Positions 1 to 7,367 of a DNA stretch of 26,419 bases are shown here, in pieces. The notes beneath the pieces are model-generated. The model had not been told where the DNA came from, searched no databases, and worked only from the letters and a program-made list of their open reading frames with translations. A program made the translations under genes and the position numbers. The stretch is from an uncultured Pelagibacteraceae bacterium (GTDB lineage Bacteria; Pseudomonadota; Alphaproteobacteria; Pelagibacterales; Pelagibacteraceae): NCBI GenBank assembly GCA_902608305.1, contig CACLNK010000006.1:1-26419 (forward strand), read 5' to 3'. How positions within the stretch are numbered: position 1 is the stretch's first letter; every line of letters begins with the position of its first letter.

Positions 1-387
1 AAAGAACTAAGGAATTCGAATGAGCTATTAATGATTCCAAGAATAAAAGATTTGATTAATCCGAAATATATAAGAAATTTTTTAGCATGTCTTGTAGTTA
101 AACTTCTTTATAATTTAAAAAGAAGACCAAAAATGAATGCCCCCCAATTTTCTGGGATACTTTATTCCGGGATACAAAACATGGAAACTGTGAAAAAAAC
201 CTTATCTTTTTTTAAAAGAAATAAATATAAAAATTGCGAAATTTTAGTTCATCCAGGTTATGCCAACAAAAGAGAAAAATCAAAATTTAAAAAAAATTAT
301 TTTAATTTTTATAACTCTAAAAACAGAAAAAAAGAATTTAATCTATGTTTTTCAGAAGAGATAAAAAACCAAATAAATAAATTTTAA
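1..387 (+). CDS. ChbG/HpnK (YdjC)-type carbohydrate deacetylase, C-terminal part
   Basis: The frame is open from the first base of the window, so the gene starts upstream; only the last 128 residues are visible. The stretch EILVHPGYANK, followed by a Tyr/Arg/Lys-rich helix and a final FSEEI, matches the end of the ChbG/HpnK family, in which a late His-Pro-Gly segment sits near the metal site and precedes a helix where a ligand is typically re-aligned. Family members remove acetyl groups from N-acetylated sugars or glycolipids. The catalytic N-terminal metal ligands lie outside the window, so activity cannot be judged. The stop codon shares one base with the next start (TAATG), implying co-transcription with the acyltransferase gene. 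An ATG at 31 is in frame but internal. The substrate is unknown; a surface glycan is inferred from the neighbours. Confidence 0.7.
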   Translation, partial: KELRNSNELLMIPRIKDLINPKYIRNFLACLVVKLLYNLKRRPKMNAPQFSGILYSGIQNMETVKKTLSFFKRNKYKNCEILVHPGYANKREKSKFKKNYFNFYNSKNRKKEFNLCFSEEIKNQINKF

Positions 388-1235
388 TGAGTATTGAATT
401 CAAAAAATCAAATATAAATAATATCAGCAGATATGTAAATTTATACAGAAAATGTTTTAAAAACTATCCAATTAAAAAGAACGAAAAATATTTTCAATGG
501 CTATATAGTAAAAATCCCATAGGAAATTTTATTGGTATAGATGCCATTGAAAATAACTTAGAGATAGGCCAAGTGGGAGGCATACCATATGAATTTAATT
601 ATAAAGGAAAAAAAATAAAAATATTACAGTCAATTAATGTTTGCGTTGATCAAAACTATAGAGGTAAAAAATTATTTTATGAAATGGCTACAAGGTTGGA
701 GCAATATGCAAAAGAAGAAAATTATACATTTATAATTGCTATTGCTAATAAAATGGCTACCCCAGCATGGCAACATTCTATTTCCATGAAATTATTATCA
801 AAATTAAATGTTTTAATTGGATATGGAGATTTGGGACTTAAAAATTTGCAGTTACATGATAATAATTTTTTTTCTTTATGGAATAAAGATCGAATTGTTT
901 GGAGAAAAAGCAATCCATATAATAAAGTTTTAATCAATAGTGAAAAAAAAATAAAATTTGTAAGTCCCAGTGTGCTTTCTATTTTTCAGGTTTTTTCATA
1001 TCTTAAAGATAATAATTATGATTTAATTTTTGACAAAAAAAAAATCAATCTTTTTCTGCCAAGTCTTTTCATAGGATTAATCCCAGAATATGATAACAAA
1101 AATTTGTTTTTCAGCATTCCTGATATTTTGAAACCATCCCCATTAAATTTTTTGTACAAAGATGTAAGTGGAAACAATAATAATATTGATGAAAAAAAAT
1201 GTTTTTTTTCATATTTAGATTTTGACGCTTACTAA
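387..1235 (+). CDS. GNAT-family N-acyltransferase
   Basis: A 282-residue protein whose first half has the GNAT fold. Strand beta-4 (SINVCVDQ, residues 82-89) is followed by the acyl-CoA pyrophosphate loop Q89-NYRGKK-L96 and the helix FYEMATRLEQYAKE. This is the motif A pattern (Q/R-x-x-G-x-G/A), with Lys in place of the final Gly/Ala. A second beta segment with an IAIANKMATPAW turn follows, as in acyltransferases that modify sugars or peptides. The C-terminal half (about 140-282) is not recognised. The start overlaps the upstream deacetylase stop by one base, so the two are translationally coupled. No signal peptide or membrane segment is seen, so it should be cytoplasmic. Re-acylation of an amino sugar after deacetylation would make sense beside a deacetylase, but that is inference. 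Confidence 0.7.
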   Translation: MSIEFKKSNINNISRYVNLYRKCFKNYPIKKNEKYFQWLYSKNPIGNFIGIDAIENNLEIGQVGGIPYEFNYKGKKIKILQSINVCVDQNYRGKKLFYEMATRLEQYAKEENYTFIIAIANKMATPAWQHSISMKLLSKLNVLIGYGDLGLKNLQLHDNNFFSLWNKDRIVWRKSNPYNKVLINSEKKIKFVSPSVLSIFQVFSYLKDNNYDLIFDKKKINLFLPSLFIGLIPEYDNKNLFFSIPDILKPSPLNFLYKDVSGNNNNIDEKKCFFSYLDFDAY

Positions 1236-1266
1236 CAAATACTGATAATTTTAGTTTTGAAATTTT

Positions 1267-2568
1267 ATGGAAATAAAAAAAATAATAAAATATAGATTAG
1301 AAGTTTTAGTTTTAACTATAGTTTCTATTTTTACATATTTTAGAAGTCCATATATTTTTAAATCTGGCAGATTTTTAGCTGAAGAAGGCAATAAACATTT
1401 TGCTTATGCATATGAAAATGGTTTTTGGAAAGGTCTATTTTTTCTAGAAAAAGAAGCAGGTTATTTTAATTTTATTGCAAATTTTTTAACTGCCATGTCT
1501 TCTTTAATACAAATCGAATTTTCTCCAATGATTACTGTTTATGGTTCACTATTTTTTGTTTTGTTACCAATATATTTTGTATTATTTAGAGAATCAGAAT
1601 TATTTGATAATAATAAAAAAAAAATTATTGGGTCATTTTTACTATTTATTACACCACCTTTTGTTCCAGAGATATGGGTTAATTCAATTAATACTCAAAT
1701 TTATTTGACCATTGGTTCAATTCTCATTTTGTTTATGACTAATTTAAATAATTTACAAAAAAAAATTAATCATATATTCATTTTTGTCTCTGGGTTTTCA
1801 GGAGTTTATACATGTTGTTTACTACCATTATTTGCAATTAATTTTTATTATAGAAAAAATTTTTATAATTTTTTAAATTTTTTGATTCTTTTCATTGCAT
1901 CATGTGTCCAATTTTTTTTTGTTTTACAATCAAAGATCAACAATGTTTTGCCAAGCACTGTTTTAGCAGCAGATTTGGATGCTAATCTTATTGTAAATTA
2001 TATTTACAATATTTTATTAAAATCTTTTTTTGGCAGACAAATTATTCACTTCACATGGGAAAAAATAATTTCTTCATTTTTGCCATTTAATTATGTTTAT
2101 ACATTATTAAGTATATTTTTTGTAATATTAATTTTTTTATTATTCAATTATAAAAAATTAATAGGTTTTATAATTAAAGACAAAGTTTTATTATATTTGC
2201 TATTTGTATTTTTAACTGTTTCAGCATTAGTATTAATTGGTGCCGCAGGTGATTATGTGGGGGGAAGATATGCAGCCATACCAGGAGTAACTTTATTGTT
2301 AATTATTTTTCATACGATGTTTAAAACAAAAATGAAAAAAATAAAAATAGCTTTTGCAGTTTTAATTTTTTTTTCATTAATTTCAGGAATGTATGAGTTT
2401 AGACCCCCAACTAAAAATGTTAAACATCAATATTTAAAGTATTTGGATTGTATAAATTGCCCAGAATGGAAAAATGAAATTAAAAAATGGAAAAAGGATA
2501 ATCAGTATATGATAGGAATTTGGCCTTATCCTCGTAAACAAATGAGGCTAAAAAACTTTGTTAATTAA
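1267..2568 (+). CDS. Polytopic membrane protein, GT-C glycosyltransferase-like
   Basis: A 433-residue protein with roughly ten to twelve hydrophobic segments, the first at about residues 12-25. The loop after helix 1 carries acidic residues in a Phe-Leu-Ala-Glu-Glu-Gly context (E39, E40). This resembles the WAEDG-type loop of large polyprenol-phosphate-sugar-dependent GT-C enzymes, where an acidic residue in the first external loop is catalytic. The C-terminus, after about residue 375, is a soluble tail rich in Lys and aromatic residues with a Cys-x-x-Cys (CINC). I do not recognise a named family, so the GT-C assignment rests on topology and this loop. Its 3' end overlaps the convergent glycosyltransferase gene by four bases. 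It could alternatively be a flippase or an O-antigen-type integral membrane protein. Confidence 0.5.
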   Translation: MEIKKIIKYRLEVLVLTIVSIFTYFRSPYIFKSGRFLAEEGNKHFAYAYENGFWKGLFFLEKEAGYFNFIANFLTAMSSLIQIEFSPMITVYGSLFFVLLPIYFVLFRESELFDNNKKKIIGSFLLFITPPFVPEIWVNSINTQIYLTIGSILILFMTNLNNLQKKINHIFIFVSGFSGVYTCCLLPLFAINFYYRKNFYNFLNFLILFIASCVQFFFVLQSKINNVLPSTVLAADLDANLIVNYIYNILLKSFFGRQIIHFTWEKIISSFLPFNYVYTLLSIFFVILIFLLFNYKKLIGFIIKDKVLLYLLFVFLTVSALVLIGAAGDYVGGRYAAIPGVTLLLIIFHTMFKTKMKKIKIAFAVLIFFSLISGMYEFRPPTKNVKHQYLKYLDCINCPEWKNEIKKWKKDNQYMIGIWPYPRKQMRLKNFVN

Positions 2569-3308
2569 AGAATTACTTTTTTAGTTTTATTAAATTTATA
2601 AAACAAAATAATTTTAAATAATTCTATCAAATAAATAAAATTTTCCGTTGCAAATAATTTTATTGTTGAATTACTGTATATCTTGTATTTAAGAGGCATA
2701 GAGATCATTTTGGCTTTAGATCTATGAAATAATATCATAAGCTCTGCATCAAAAAAAAATTTCTTTGATAAAAATTTAATGTTTTTAAAATTTTTTGGTT
2801 TATTAAAGCCTTTTAATCCTGCTTGTGTATCACCCGTATTTGTATTTAATAACAAGAGGTTTAAAATTAAACAAACAATTCTACCTATAAAAAACCTGCA
2901 AATTTGATACAAATTTAATCTTCTTGTTTCAAGTCTGCTTTCCGGAGATTTTCTATTTATATATACCAGGTCATGTTTTTTTAAATGATTAATTAATCCA
3001 CTTAAGTATTTAAAATAAGGTAAATCACAATCAATAATAATTATCTTTTTAAATTTTGCTAATTTGATTCCTTTAATTAAAGATGTTGATTTACCTAGGT
3101 TTGTTGAATTTGTGATTATTTTAATATTTTTCTTTTTTAATTCATTGATTATTTTATTAGTTTTATCAGAGCTTCCATCGTCAATTAAAATTAATTCGTA
3201 ATTTAAATTTTTTATTTTCTTTAATTTTTTTGTCAATTTTTTAACTGAACTTTTGATAATTAATTCAGAATTTAAACAAGGTATTACAAAAGATATATTC
3301 ATTTTCAA
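2565..3308 (-). CDS. Family 2 glycosyltransferase, DPM1-like
   Basis: A 247-residue GT-A enzyme. Visible motifs are the N-terminal strand FVIPCLN (7-13), the nucleotide-binding LIDDGSSDKT (41-50), NLGKSTSLIKGI (70-81), the metal-binding D93-C-D95, and TGDTQAGLKGF (158-168), which corresponds to the D-x-Q-x-G region of polyprenyl-phosphate glycosyltransferases; D187 in FFFDAEL is also typical. Members transfer hexose from a nucleotide sugar to dolichyl or undecaprenyl phosphate, or directly to a glycan. There is no clear C-terminal transmembrane pair, only an amphipathic, hydrophobic stretch near residues 224-238. A lipid-linked sugar made here could feed the adjacent GT-C-like protein; that pairing is common for such enzymes but is inferred. 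A second ATG two codons downstream is an alternative start. Confidence 0.8.
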   Translation of the reverse strand: MKMNISFVIPCLNSELIIKSSVKKLTKKLKKIKNLNYELILIDDGSSDKTNKIINELKKKNIKIITNSTNLGKSTSLIKGIKLAKFKKIIIIDCDLPYFKYLSGLINHLKKHDLVYINRKSPESRLETRRLNLYQICRFFIGRIVCLILNLLLLNTNTGDTQAGLKGFNKPKNFKNIKFLSKKFFFDAELMILFHRSKAKMISMPLKYKIYSNSTIKLFATENFIYLIELFKIILFYKFNKTKKVIL

Positions 3309-3348
3309 TTTAAAGTTGAACTAAAGGTTTAATTTTTAGAATAATTTA

Positions 3349-3376
3349 TTCATCATTTAAGTTTTTAGTGTATATC
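3349..3376 (+). promoter_or_regulatory. Candidate thyX promoter (possibly leaderless)
   Basis: A TATATC box at 3371-3376 lies 8 bases before the thyX ATG, with a weak TTCATC (3349-3354) 16 bases upstream. If used, transcription would begin at or next to the start codon. A competing pair is TTGAAC (3316-3321) with TAGAAT (3337-3342), at 15-base spacing. In such AT-rich DNA both could be chance. Confidence 0.3.
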
Positions 3377-3384
3377 TGGCAGAA

Positions 3385-4332
3385 ATGAAACTTACAACTG
3401 ACCAAAAAAAAGAAATTTTAGATCAACAATCACAACAAACTACCACAAAAAGAGTTACTGCCCCTGAACTTGAAAAGATTCTTTATCAAGCAATGCCAGT
3501 GCTCGATCATGGTTTTATCAGAGTAGTTGATTATATGGGCAATGATTCATCTATTGTTCAATCAGCTAGAGTTTCTTACGGAAAAGGCACTAAAAAAGTA
3601 TCTACAGATAGCGGGCTGATAAAATATTTAATGCGCCATTGGCATAGTACTCCATTTGAAATGTGTGAAATAAAATATCACGTAAAACTTCCAATATTTA
3701 TTGCACGCCAGTGGATCAGACACAGAACAGCGAATGTGAATGAATATTCAGCAAGGTATTCAATTTTGGATAAAGAATTTTATCTTCCAACATCTGAAAA
3801 TTTAGCAGCACAATCTAAAAGCAACAGACAAGGAAGAGGAAATATAATTGATGGTGATCAAGCTAAAGAGATTTTAGCTATATTAAAAAGTGATGCCGAA
3901 AAAACTTATAACAATTATGAAGTGATGCTAAATGAGCGATTTGATGGTTCAACAATAAATGAAAATAAAAATGGTTTAGCAAGAGAACTTGCTAGAATGA
4001 ATTTAACGTTAAACACTTATACTCAGTGGTATTGGAAAACTGATTTATTAAACTTAATGAATTTTTTAAGATTAAGAGCAGACAGTCATGCACAATATGA
4101 AATTAGAGCTTATGCCGATGCAATGCTGGATACTTTAAAAAAATGGGTGCCAACTACTTTTGATGCTTTTATGGATTATAGAGTTGGAGGAACGGAAGTT
4201 TCTGCAAAGGGAAAATTAATAATTCAAAAGTTAATAAAAGGCGAAAAAATAAGTTTAGAAAATTCTGAATTATCTAAACGAGAGTGGAACGAACTAATGG
4301 TTAATTTTGATCTTAAGGATAAGTTGATTTAA
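3385..4332 (+). CDS. thyX: Flavin-dependent thymidylate synthase ThyX
   Basis: A 315-residue ThyX, which methylates dUMP to dTMP using methylenetetrahydrofolate, FAD and NADPH. The ThyX signature R-H-R-x7-S is visible as RHRTANVNEYS at residues 112-122, followed by ARYS. The C-terminal region holds RADSHAQYEIRAYA, which matches the dUMP/FAD-binding arginines of the family. Length is normal for alphaproteobacterial ThyX proteins, which have an N-terminal extension of about 40 residues and a C-terminal tail beyond the small bacterial forms. ThyX replaces the ThyA/DHFR couple in many streamlined genomes and yields tetrahydrofolate directly. The gene is divergent from the glycosyltransferase, and its last 20 bases overlap the convergent mrp gene. 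No convincing Shine-Dalgarno sequence precedes the start. Confidence 0.96.
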   Translation: MKLTTDQKKEILDQQSQQTTTKRVTAPELEKILYQAMPVLDHGFIRVVDYMGNDSSIVQSARVSYGKGTKKVSTDSGLIKYLMRHWHSTPFEMCEIKYHVKLPIFIARQWIRHRTANVNEYSARYSILDKEFYLPTSENLAAQSKSNRQGRGNIIDGDQAKEILAILKSDAEKTYNNYEVMLNERFDGSTINENKNGLARELARMNLTLNTYTQWYWKTDLLNLMNFLRLRADSHAQYEIRAYADAMLDTLKKWVPTTFDAFMDYRVGGTEVSAKGKLIIQKLIKGEKISLENSELSKREWNELMVNFDLKDKLI

Positions 4333-5143
4333 TTTTATTGGCAAATTCTAAATAAATTTTTGAAATTTCGTGATCAGGTAAAGCTTCAACAATTGGTTTA
4401 CCTTGATCTCCAGTTTTTCCAACTTCAATATTAATTGGAATTTGTCCTAGAAAATCTTTTTTAAATTCTTCCGCTGTTTTTTTGACACCACCTTCACCAA
4501 ATATTGAATATTTTTTCCCATCGTCTCCTATGAAATAACTCATATTATCAACTAAGCCTAAAATTTTAACTTGAAACTTATCAAACATTCTTATTCCTCT
4601 TTTTACATCAATCAAGGCAACTGCTTGAGGAGTAGAAATTACAATTACTCCATCCATTTTAATTTCTTGTACAAAAGTCATTTGAGTATCCCCAGTACCT
4701 GGAGGCATATCAACTATAATAAAATCCAAATCTTTCCAGTAAACTTGGTTAACAAAACTTTTTATTGCGCTTGCAACCATGGGTCCTCGCCAGTTTATAG
4801 CAGCTTCACCATGAGTAGCGGGCATAAAACCAATTGACATGCATTGTATGCCATACTTTAAAATAGGACTTAATTTTTTTCCATCAGTTTTTGGCGCTTC
4901 TTTAATATCAAGCATTTTAGGAATTGAAGGTCCAAAAATATCTGCATCAAATAAACCAACTTTACATCCAATTTTTTTTAAAGCTAAAGCAATATTTGTT
5001 GCAAATGTTGATTTTCCAACACCTCCTTTAGCACTTGAAATTGCTATTGTATATTTTGTTCCTGGAATTGGGTTTTTTACAAAGGTTTTACCACCTAATT
5101 TTTTCTTCATTGCGTCACTTAATTCTGGTTTTTCTTTTGGCAT
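4313..5143 (-). CDS. mrp: Mrp/ApbC/NBP35-family Fe-S cluster carrier ATPase
   Basis: A 276-residue P-loop ATPase of the deviant Walker A (MinD/Mrp) class. KGGVGKST lies at 39-46, DADIFGPSIP at 67-76, and the Walker B-like FIIVDMPPGTGD at 141-152. The tail IFGEGGVKKTAEEF and FLGQIPI is diagnostic of the family. Relatives hold and transfer Fe-S clusters in the cytoplasm. Two usual elements are absent: the roughly 100-residue N-terminal MIP18/DUF59 domain, replaced by a short Lys-rich lead, and the CxxC cluster-binding pair after NMSYF, where this protein reads IGDDGKK (205-211). Alphaproteobacterial homologues I recall also lack CxxC at this point, so this is probably lineage-typical. It overlaps thyX by 20 bases and is divergent from hflK. 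Confidence 0.92.
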   Translation of the reverse strand: MPKEKPELSDAMKKKLGGKTFVKNPIPGTKYTIAISSAKGGVGKSTFATNIALALKKIGCKVGLFDADIFGPSIPKMLDIKEAPKTDGKKLSPILKYGIQCMSIGFMPATHGEAAINWRGPMVASAIKSFVNQVYWKDLDFIIVDMPPGTGDTQMTFVQEIKMDGVIVISTPQAVALIDVKRGIRMFDKFQVKILGLVDNMSYFIGDDGKKYSIFGEGGVKKTAEEFKKDFLGQIPINIEVGKTGDQGKPIVEALPDHEISKIYLEFANKIKSTYP

Positions 5144-5157
5144 ATGTTCATCTTAAC

Positions 5158-5185
5158 TTGTTTTTCTTTGTAAAGACATTATATA
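5158..5185 (+). promoter_or_regulatory. Candidate hflK promoter, leaderless spacing
   Basis: TTGTTT (5158-5163) and TATATA (5180-5185) are 16 bases apart in the 49-base gap between the divergent mrp and hflK genes. The -10 box ends 8 bases before the A of the hflK ATG, so the expected start site coincides with the start codon. No Shine-Dalgarno sequence is present in AGATTGTC before the ATG, consistent with a leaderless message. This promoter would head the long hflK-to-ilvC run. Confidence 0.45.
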
Positions 5186-5192
5186 GATTGTC

Positions 5193-6296
5193 ATGGTTGA
5201 TGATTTTAGAGGAAGAGGTGGAAGTCCATGGGGTTCACCACCGGGGGGAGGCAACGGTTCAGGAAGAGGTCCAGCCCCACCAGACATAGATGAAATTATA
5301 AAAAAAATTCAGAAAACAATTAATAGATTTTTACCTGGCGGCAGCGCACAGGGAGGCAAGCCTTTAATTTTGGGATTGATAATTTTGGCGATTATTTGGG
5401 CTGCGAGCGGTTTGTATAGAGTGCTACCTGATGAACAAGGTGTAGTTTTAAGATTTGGCAAATATGAAAAAACAACTCAACCGGGATTAAATTATCATAT
5501 TCCTTATCCAATTGAAACAGTGCTCACACCTAAAGTTACAAAAGTAAATAGAATGGATGTCGGTTTTAGATCAGAAAGAGACACTGGCTTTTCTTCAACG
5601 GCTGTTGCAGATGTACCAGAAGAAAGTTTAATGCTAACTGGAGATGAAAATATAGTTAACATAGACTTTTCTGTTTTTTGGGTAATTAAAGATGCTGGAA
5701 AATTTTTATTTAAAATTCAAGATCCACCAGCAACAGTAAAGGCAGCGGCAGAAACAGCGATGAGAGAAGTTATAGCAAAAAGTAAACTTCAATCGATATT
5801 AACCGAAGGGAGATCTAAAATTGAGATTGAAACACAAGACATTGCCCAGAGCCTTTTAGATGAGTATGAATCTGGAATACAAATCACACAAGTACAAACT
5901 CAAAAAGCAGATCCACCTGATGAAGTAATTGATGCTTTTAGAGATGTACAGGCAGCAAGAGCTGACATGGAAAGATCAAAAAATGAAGCCGAAGCTTATG
6001 CAAACGATGTTATACCAAGGGCTCGAGGAGATGCGGCAAAAATTTTACAGGAGGCCGAAGCATACAAAAAACAAGTTGTTGCAGCAGCCGAAGGTGAAGC
6101 AAGTAGATTTTTAGCTATTTACACTGAGTATGCAAAAGCAAAACAAGTAACTCAAGAACGTATGTATTTAGAAACAATGGAAAAAGTTTTAGCGGATATA
6201 GATAAAGTGATTATAGACAGAAAAGCTGGAGGAGTAGTACCTTATTTACCTTTGCCAGAATTAACAAAGAAATCAAAAGGAACTAGTACACAATGA
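5193..6296 (+). CDS. hflK: HflK, membrane regulator of FtsH (SPFH/prohibitin family)
   Basis: A 367-residue HflK. Residues 1-30 form the Gly/Pro-rich cytoplasmic tail characteristic of HflK. A single membrane segment follows at about 57-76, then the SPFH domain opening with YRVLPDEQGVVLRFGKY. A long charged helix (about 255-310, with DVQAARADMERSKNEAEAYA) forms the oligomeric coiled coil. With HflC it builds a large ring or cage around the FtsH protease at the inner membrane and modulates degradation of membrane proteins. The stop overlaps the hflC start (ATGA), so the two subunits are translationally coupled. No ribosome-binding site is visible. Start choice is supported by the conserved Gly-rich N-terminus beginning immediately after it. 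Confidence 0.96.
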   Translation: MVDDFRGRGGSPWGSPPGGGNGSGRGPAPPDIDEIIKKIQKTINRFLPGGSAQGGKPLILGLIILAIIWAASGLYRVLPDEQGVVLRFGKYEKTTQPGLNYHIPYPIETVLTPKVTKVNRMDVGFRSERDTGFSSTAVADVPEESLMLTGDENIVNIDFSVFWVIKDAGKFLFKIQDPPATVKAAAETAMREVIAKSKLQSILTEGRSKIEIETQDIAQSLLDEYESGIQITQVQTQKADPPDEVIDAFRDVQAARADMERSKNEAEAYANDVIPRARGDAAKILQEAEAYKKQVVAAAEGEASRFLAIYTEYAKAKQVTQERMYLETMEKVLADIDKVIIDRKAGGVVPYLPLPELTKKSKGTSTQ

Positions 6297-7165
6297 AATT
6301 AAAAAAATTTATACTTCCTGTTATAATTTTTATTGGTATTGTAATTTATTTATCACTTTTTACAGTGAAAGAAATTAACCAAGCAATAATATTGCAATTT
6401 GGTGATCCAAAAAGAATAATTAAGACACCAGGCCTTCAAGTGAAAATTCCTTTTATTCAAAATATTGTGTATTTAGACCGTAGAATATTAAGTTTAGATC
6501 CATCGCCAGAAGAAGTTATTGCATCTGACCAAAAACGTTTAATCGTTGATGCATTTGCAAGATTTAAAATTGTAGATCCTTTAAAATTTTATATTTCTGT
6601 TGGAAATGAAAGAGTAGCAAGATCAAGATTGGCTACTATTATAAATTCGAGATTAAGAAGCGTTTTAGGTACTCAAAGCCTTGCTACTTTGTTATCCGAA
6701 GACAGAACAAAACAAATGGCCATTATTCAAGAAGGTGTAAATAAAGAAGCAGAAAAATTTGGTATACAAATTATTGATGTAAGAATTAAAAGAGCCGATC
6801 TTCCTCAAGCAAATAGTGAGGCAATTTATAGAAGAATGCAAACTGAAAGAGAAAGAGAAGCTAAAGAATTTAGAGCTAAAGGTGCTGAAATGGCAGTAAC
6901 AATTACCTCAACAGCAGATAAAGAGGTAACTGTTATTTTAGCAAACGCAAAAAAACAGTCTGAGATTATGAAAGGTGAAGGAGACGGCCTGAGAAATAAA
7001 ATTTTTGCTGATGCTTTCGGAAAAGATCCTGACTTTTTTGCTTTTTATCGAGCTATGCAAGCATATGAAACAGCTTTAATTGGTGGTGAGACTTCTTTAA
7101 TTTTATCACCTGATAGCGAGTTTTTTAAATTTTTTGGAAATATTAAAAAGCTTAAAACAGAATAA
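6293..7165 (+). CDS. hflC: HflC, membrane regulator of FtsH (SPFH family)
   Basis: A 290-residue HflC, partner of HflK in the FtsH-HflKC complex. One transmembrane segment lies at about residues 6-24, followed by the SPFH domain: VKEINQAIILQFGDPKR, then LDRRILSLDPSPEEVIASDQKRL. The conserved DVRIKRADLP and the charged helix with RRMQTEREREAKEFRAKGAE (about 180-200) are typical of HflC. Length matches the family. An AAAGGAAC purine run inside the 3' end of hflK can serve as ribosome-binding site, and the ATGA overlap couples translation so that the two subunits are made in similar amounts. Confidence 0.96.
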   Translation: MKLKKFILPVIIFIGIVIYLSLFTVKEINQAIILQFGDPKRIIKTPGLQVKIPFIQNIVYLDRRILSLDPSPEEVIASDQKRLIVDAFARFKIVDPLKFYISVGNERVARSRLATIINSRLRSVLGTQSLATLLSEDRTKQMAIIQEGVNKEAEKFGIQIIDVRIKRADLPQANSEAIYRRMQTEREREAKEFRAKGAEMAVTITSTADKEVTVILANAKKQSEIMKGEGDGLRNKIFADAFGKDPDFFAFYRAMQAYETALIGGETSLILSPDSEFFKFFGNIKKLKTE

Positions 7166-7180
7166 TTTCATAAACACCAT

Positions 7181-7366
7181 ATGAGAGAGCTAATCATTGC
7201 GTTTGGTCTTTTCTTATTTATTGAAGGGATTTTATATGCCTTATTTCCATCAAAAATGAAAAATATGCTAAAAAAAATTGATACAATTAACGAAAGTCAA
7301 TTGAGAGTAGGTGGGTTAATTTTCGCTATTATTGGTTTTGTTATTATTTGGTATTTAAAAAAATAA
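7181..7366 (+). CDS. DUF2065-family small membrane protein
   Basis: A 61-residue protein made of two hydrophobic helices (about 3-22 and 44-58) joined by a basic loop (SKMKNMLKKIDTINESQLRVGG). The pattern of an N-terminal helix ending in EG-x-x-YALFP, then the RxxG turn before the second helix, matches DUF2065 proteins. These are commonly encoded between hflC and a degP-type protease in proteobacteria, exactly as here (15 bases after hflC, 1 base before the protease gene). The function is not known to me. The location suggests a role with HflKC-FtsH or in envelope protein quality control, which is inference from synteny only. Confidence 0.85.
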   Translation: MRELIIAFGLFLFIEGILYALFPSKMKNMLKKIDTINESQLRVGGLIFAIIGFVIIWYLKK

Positions 7367-7367
7367 A

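Noticed and set aside
4839..5156. Open frame of 105 codons opposite the mrp gene
   Set aside because: It is the antisense of the conserved Walker A region; codon content and lack of family features indicate a shadow frame.
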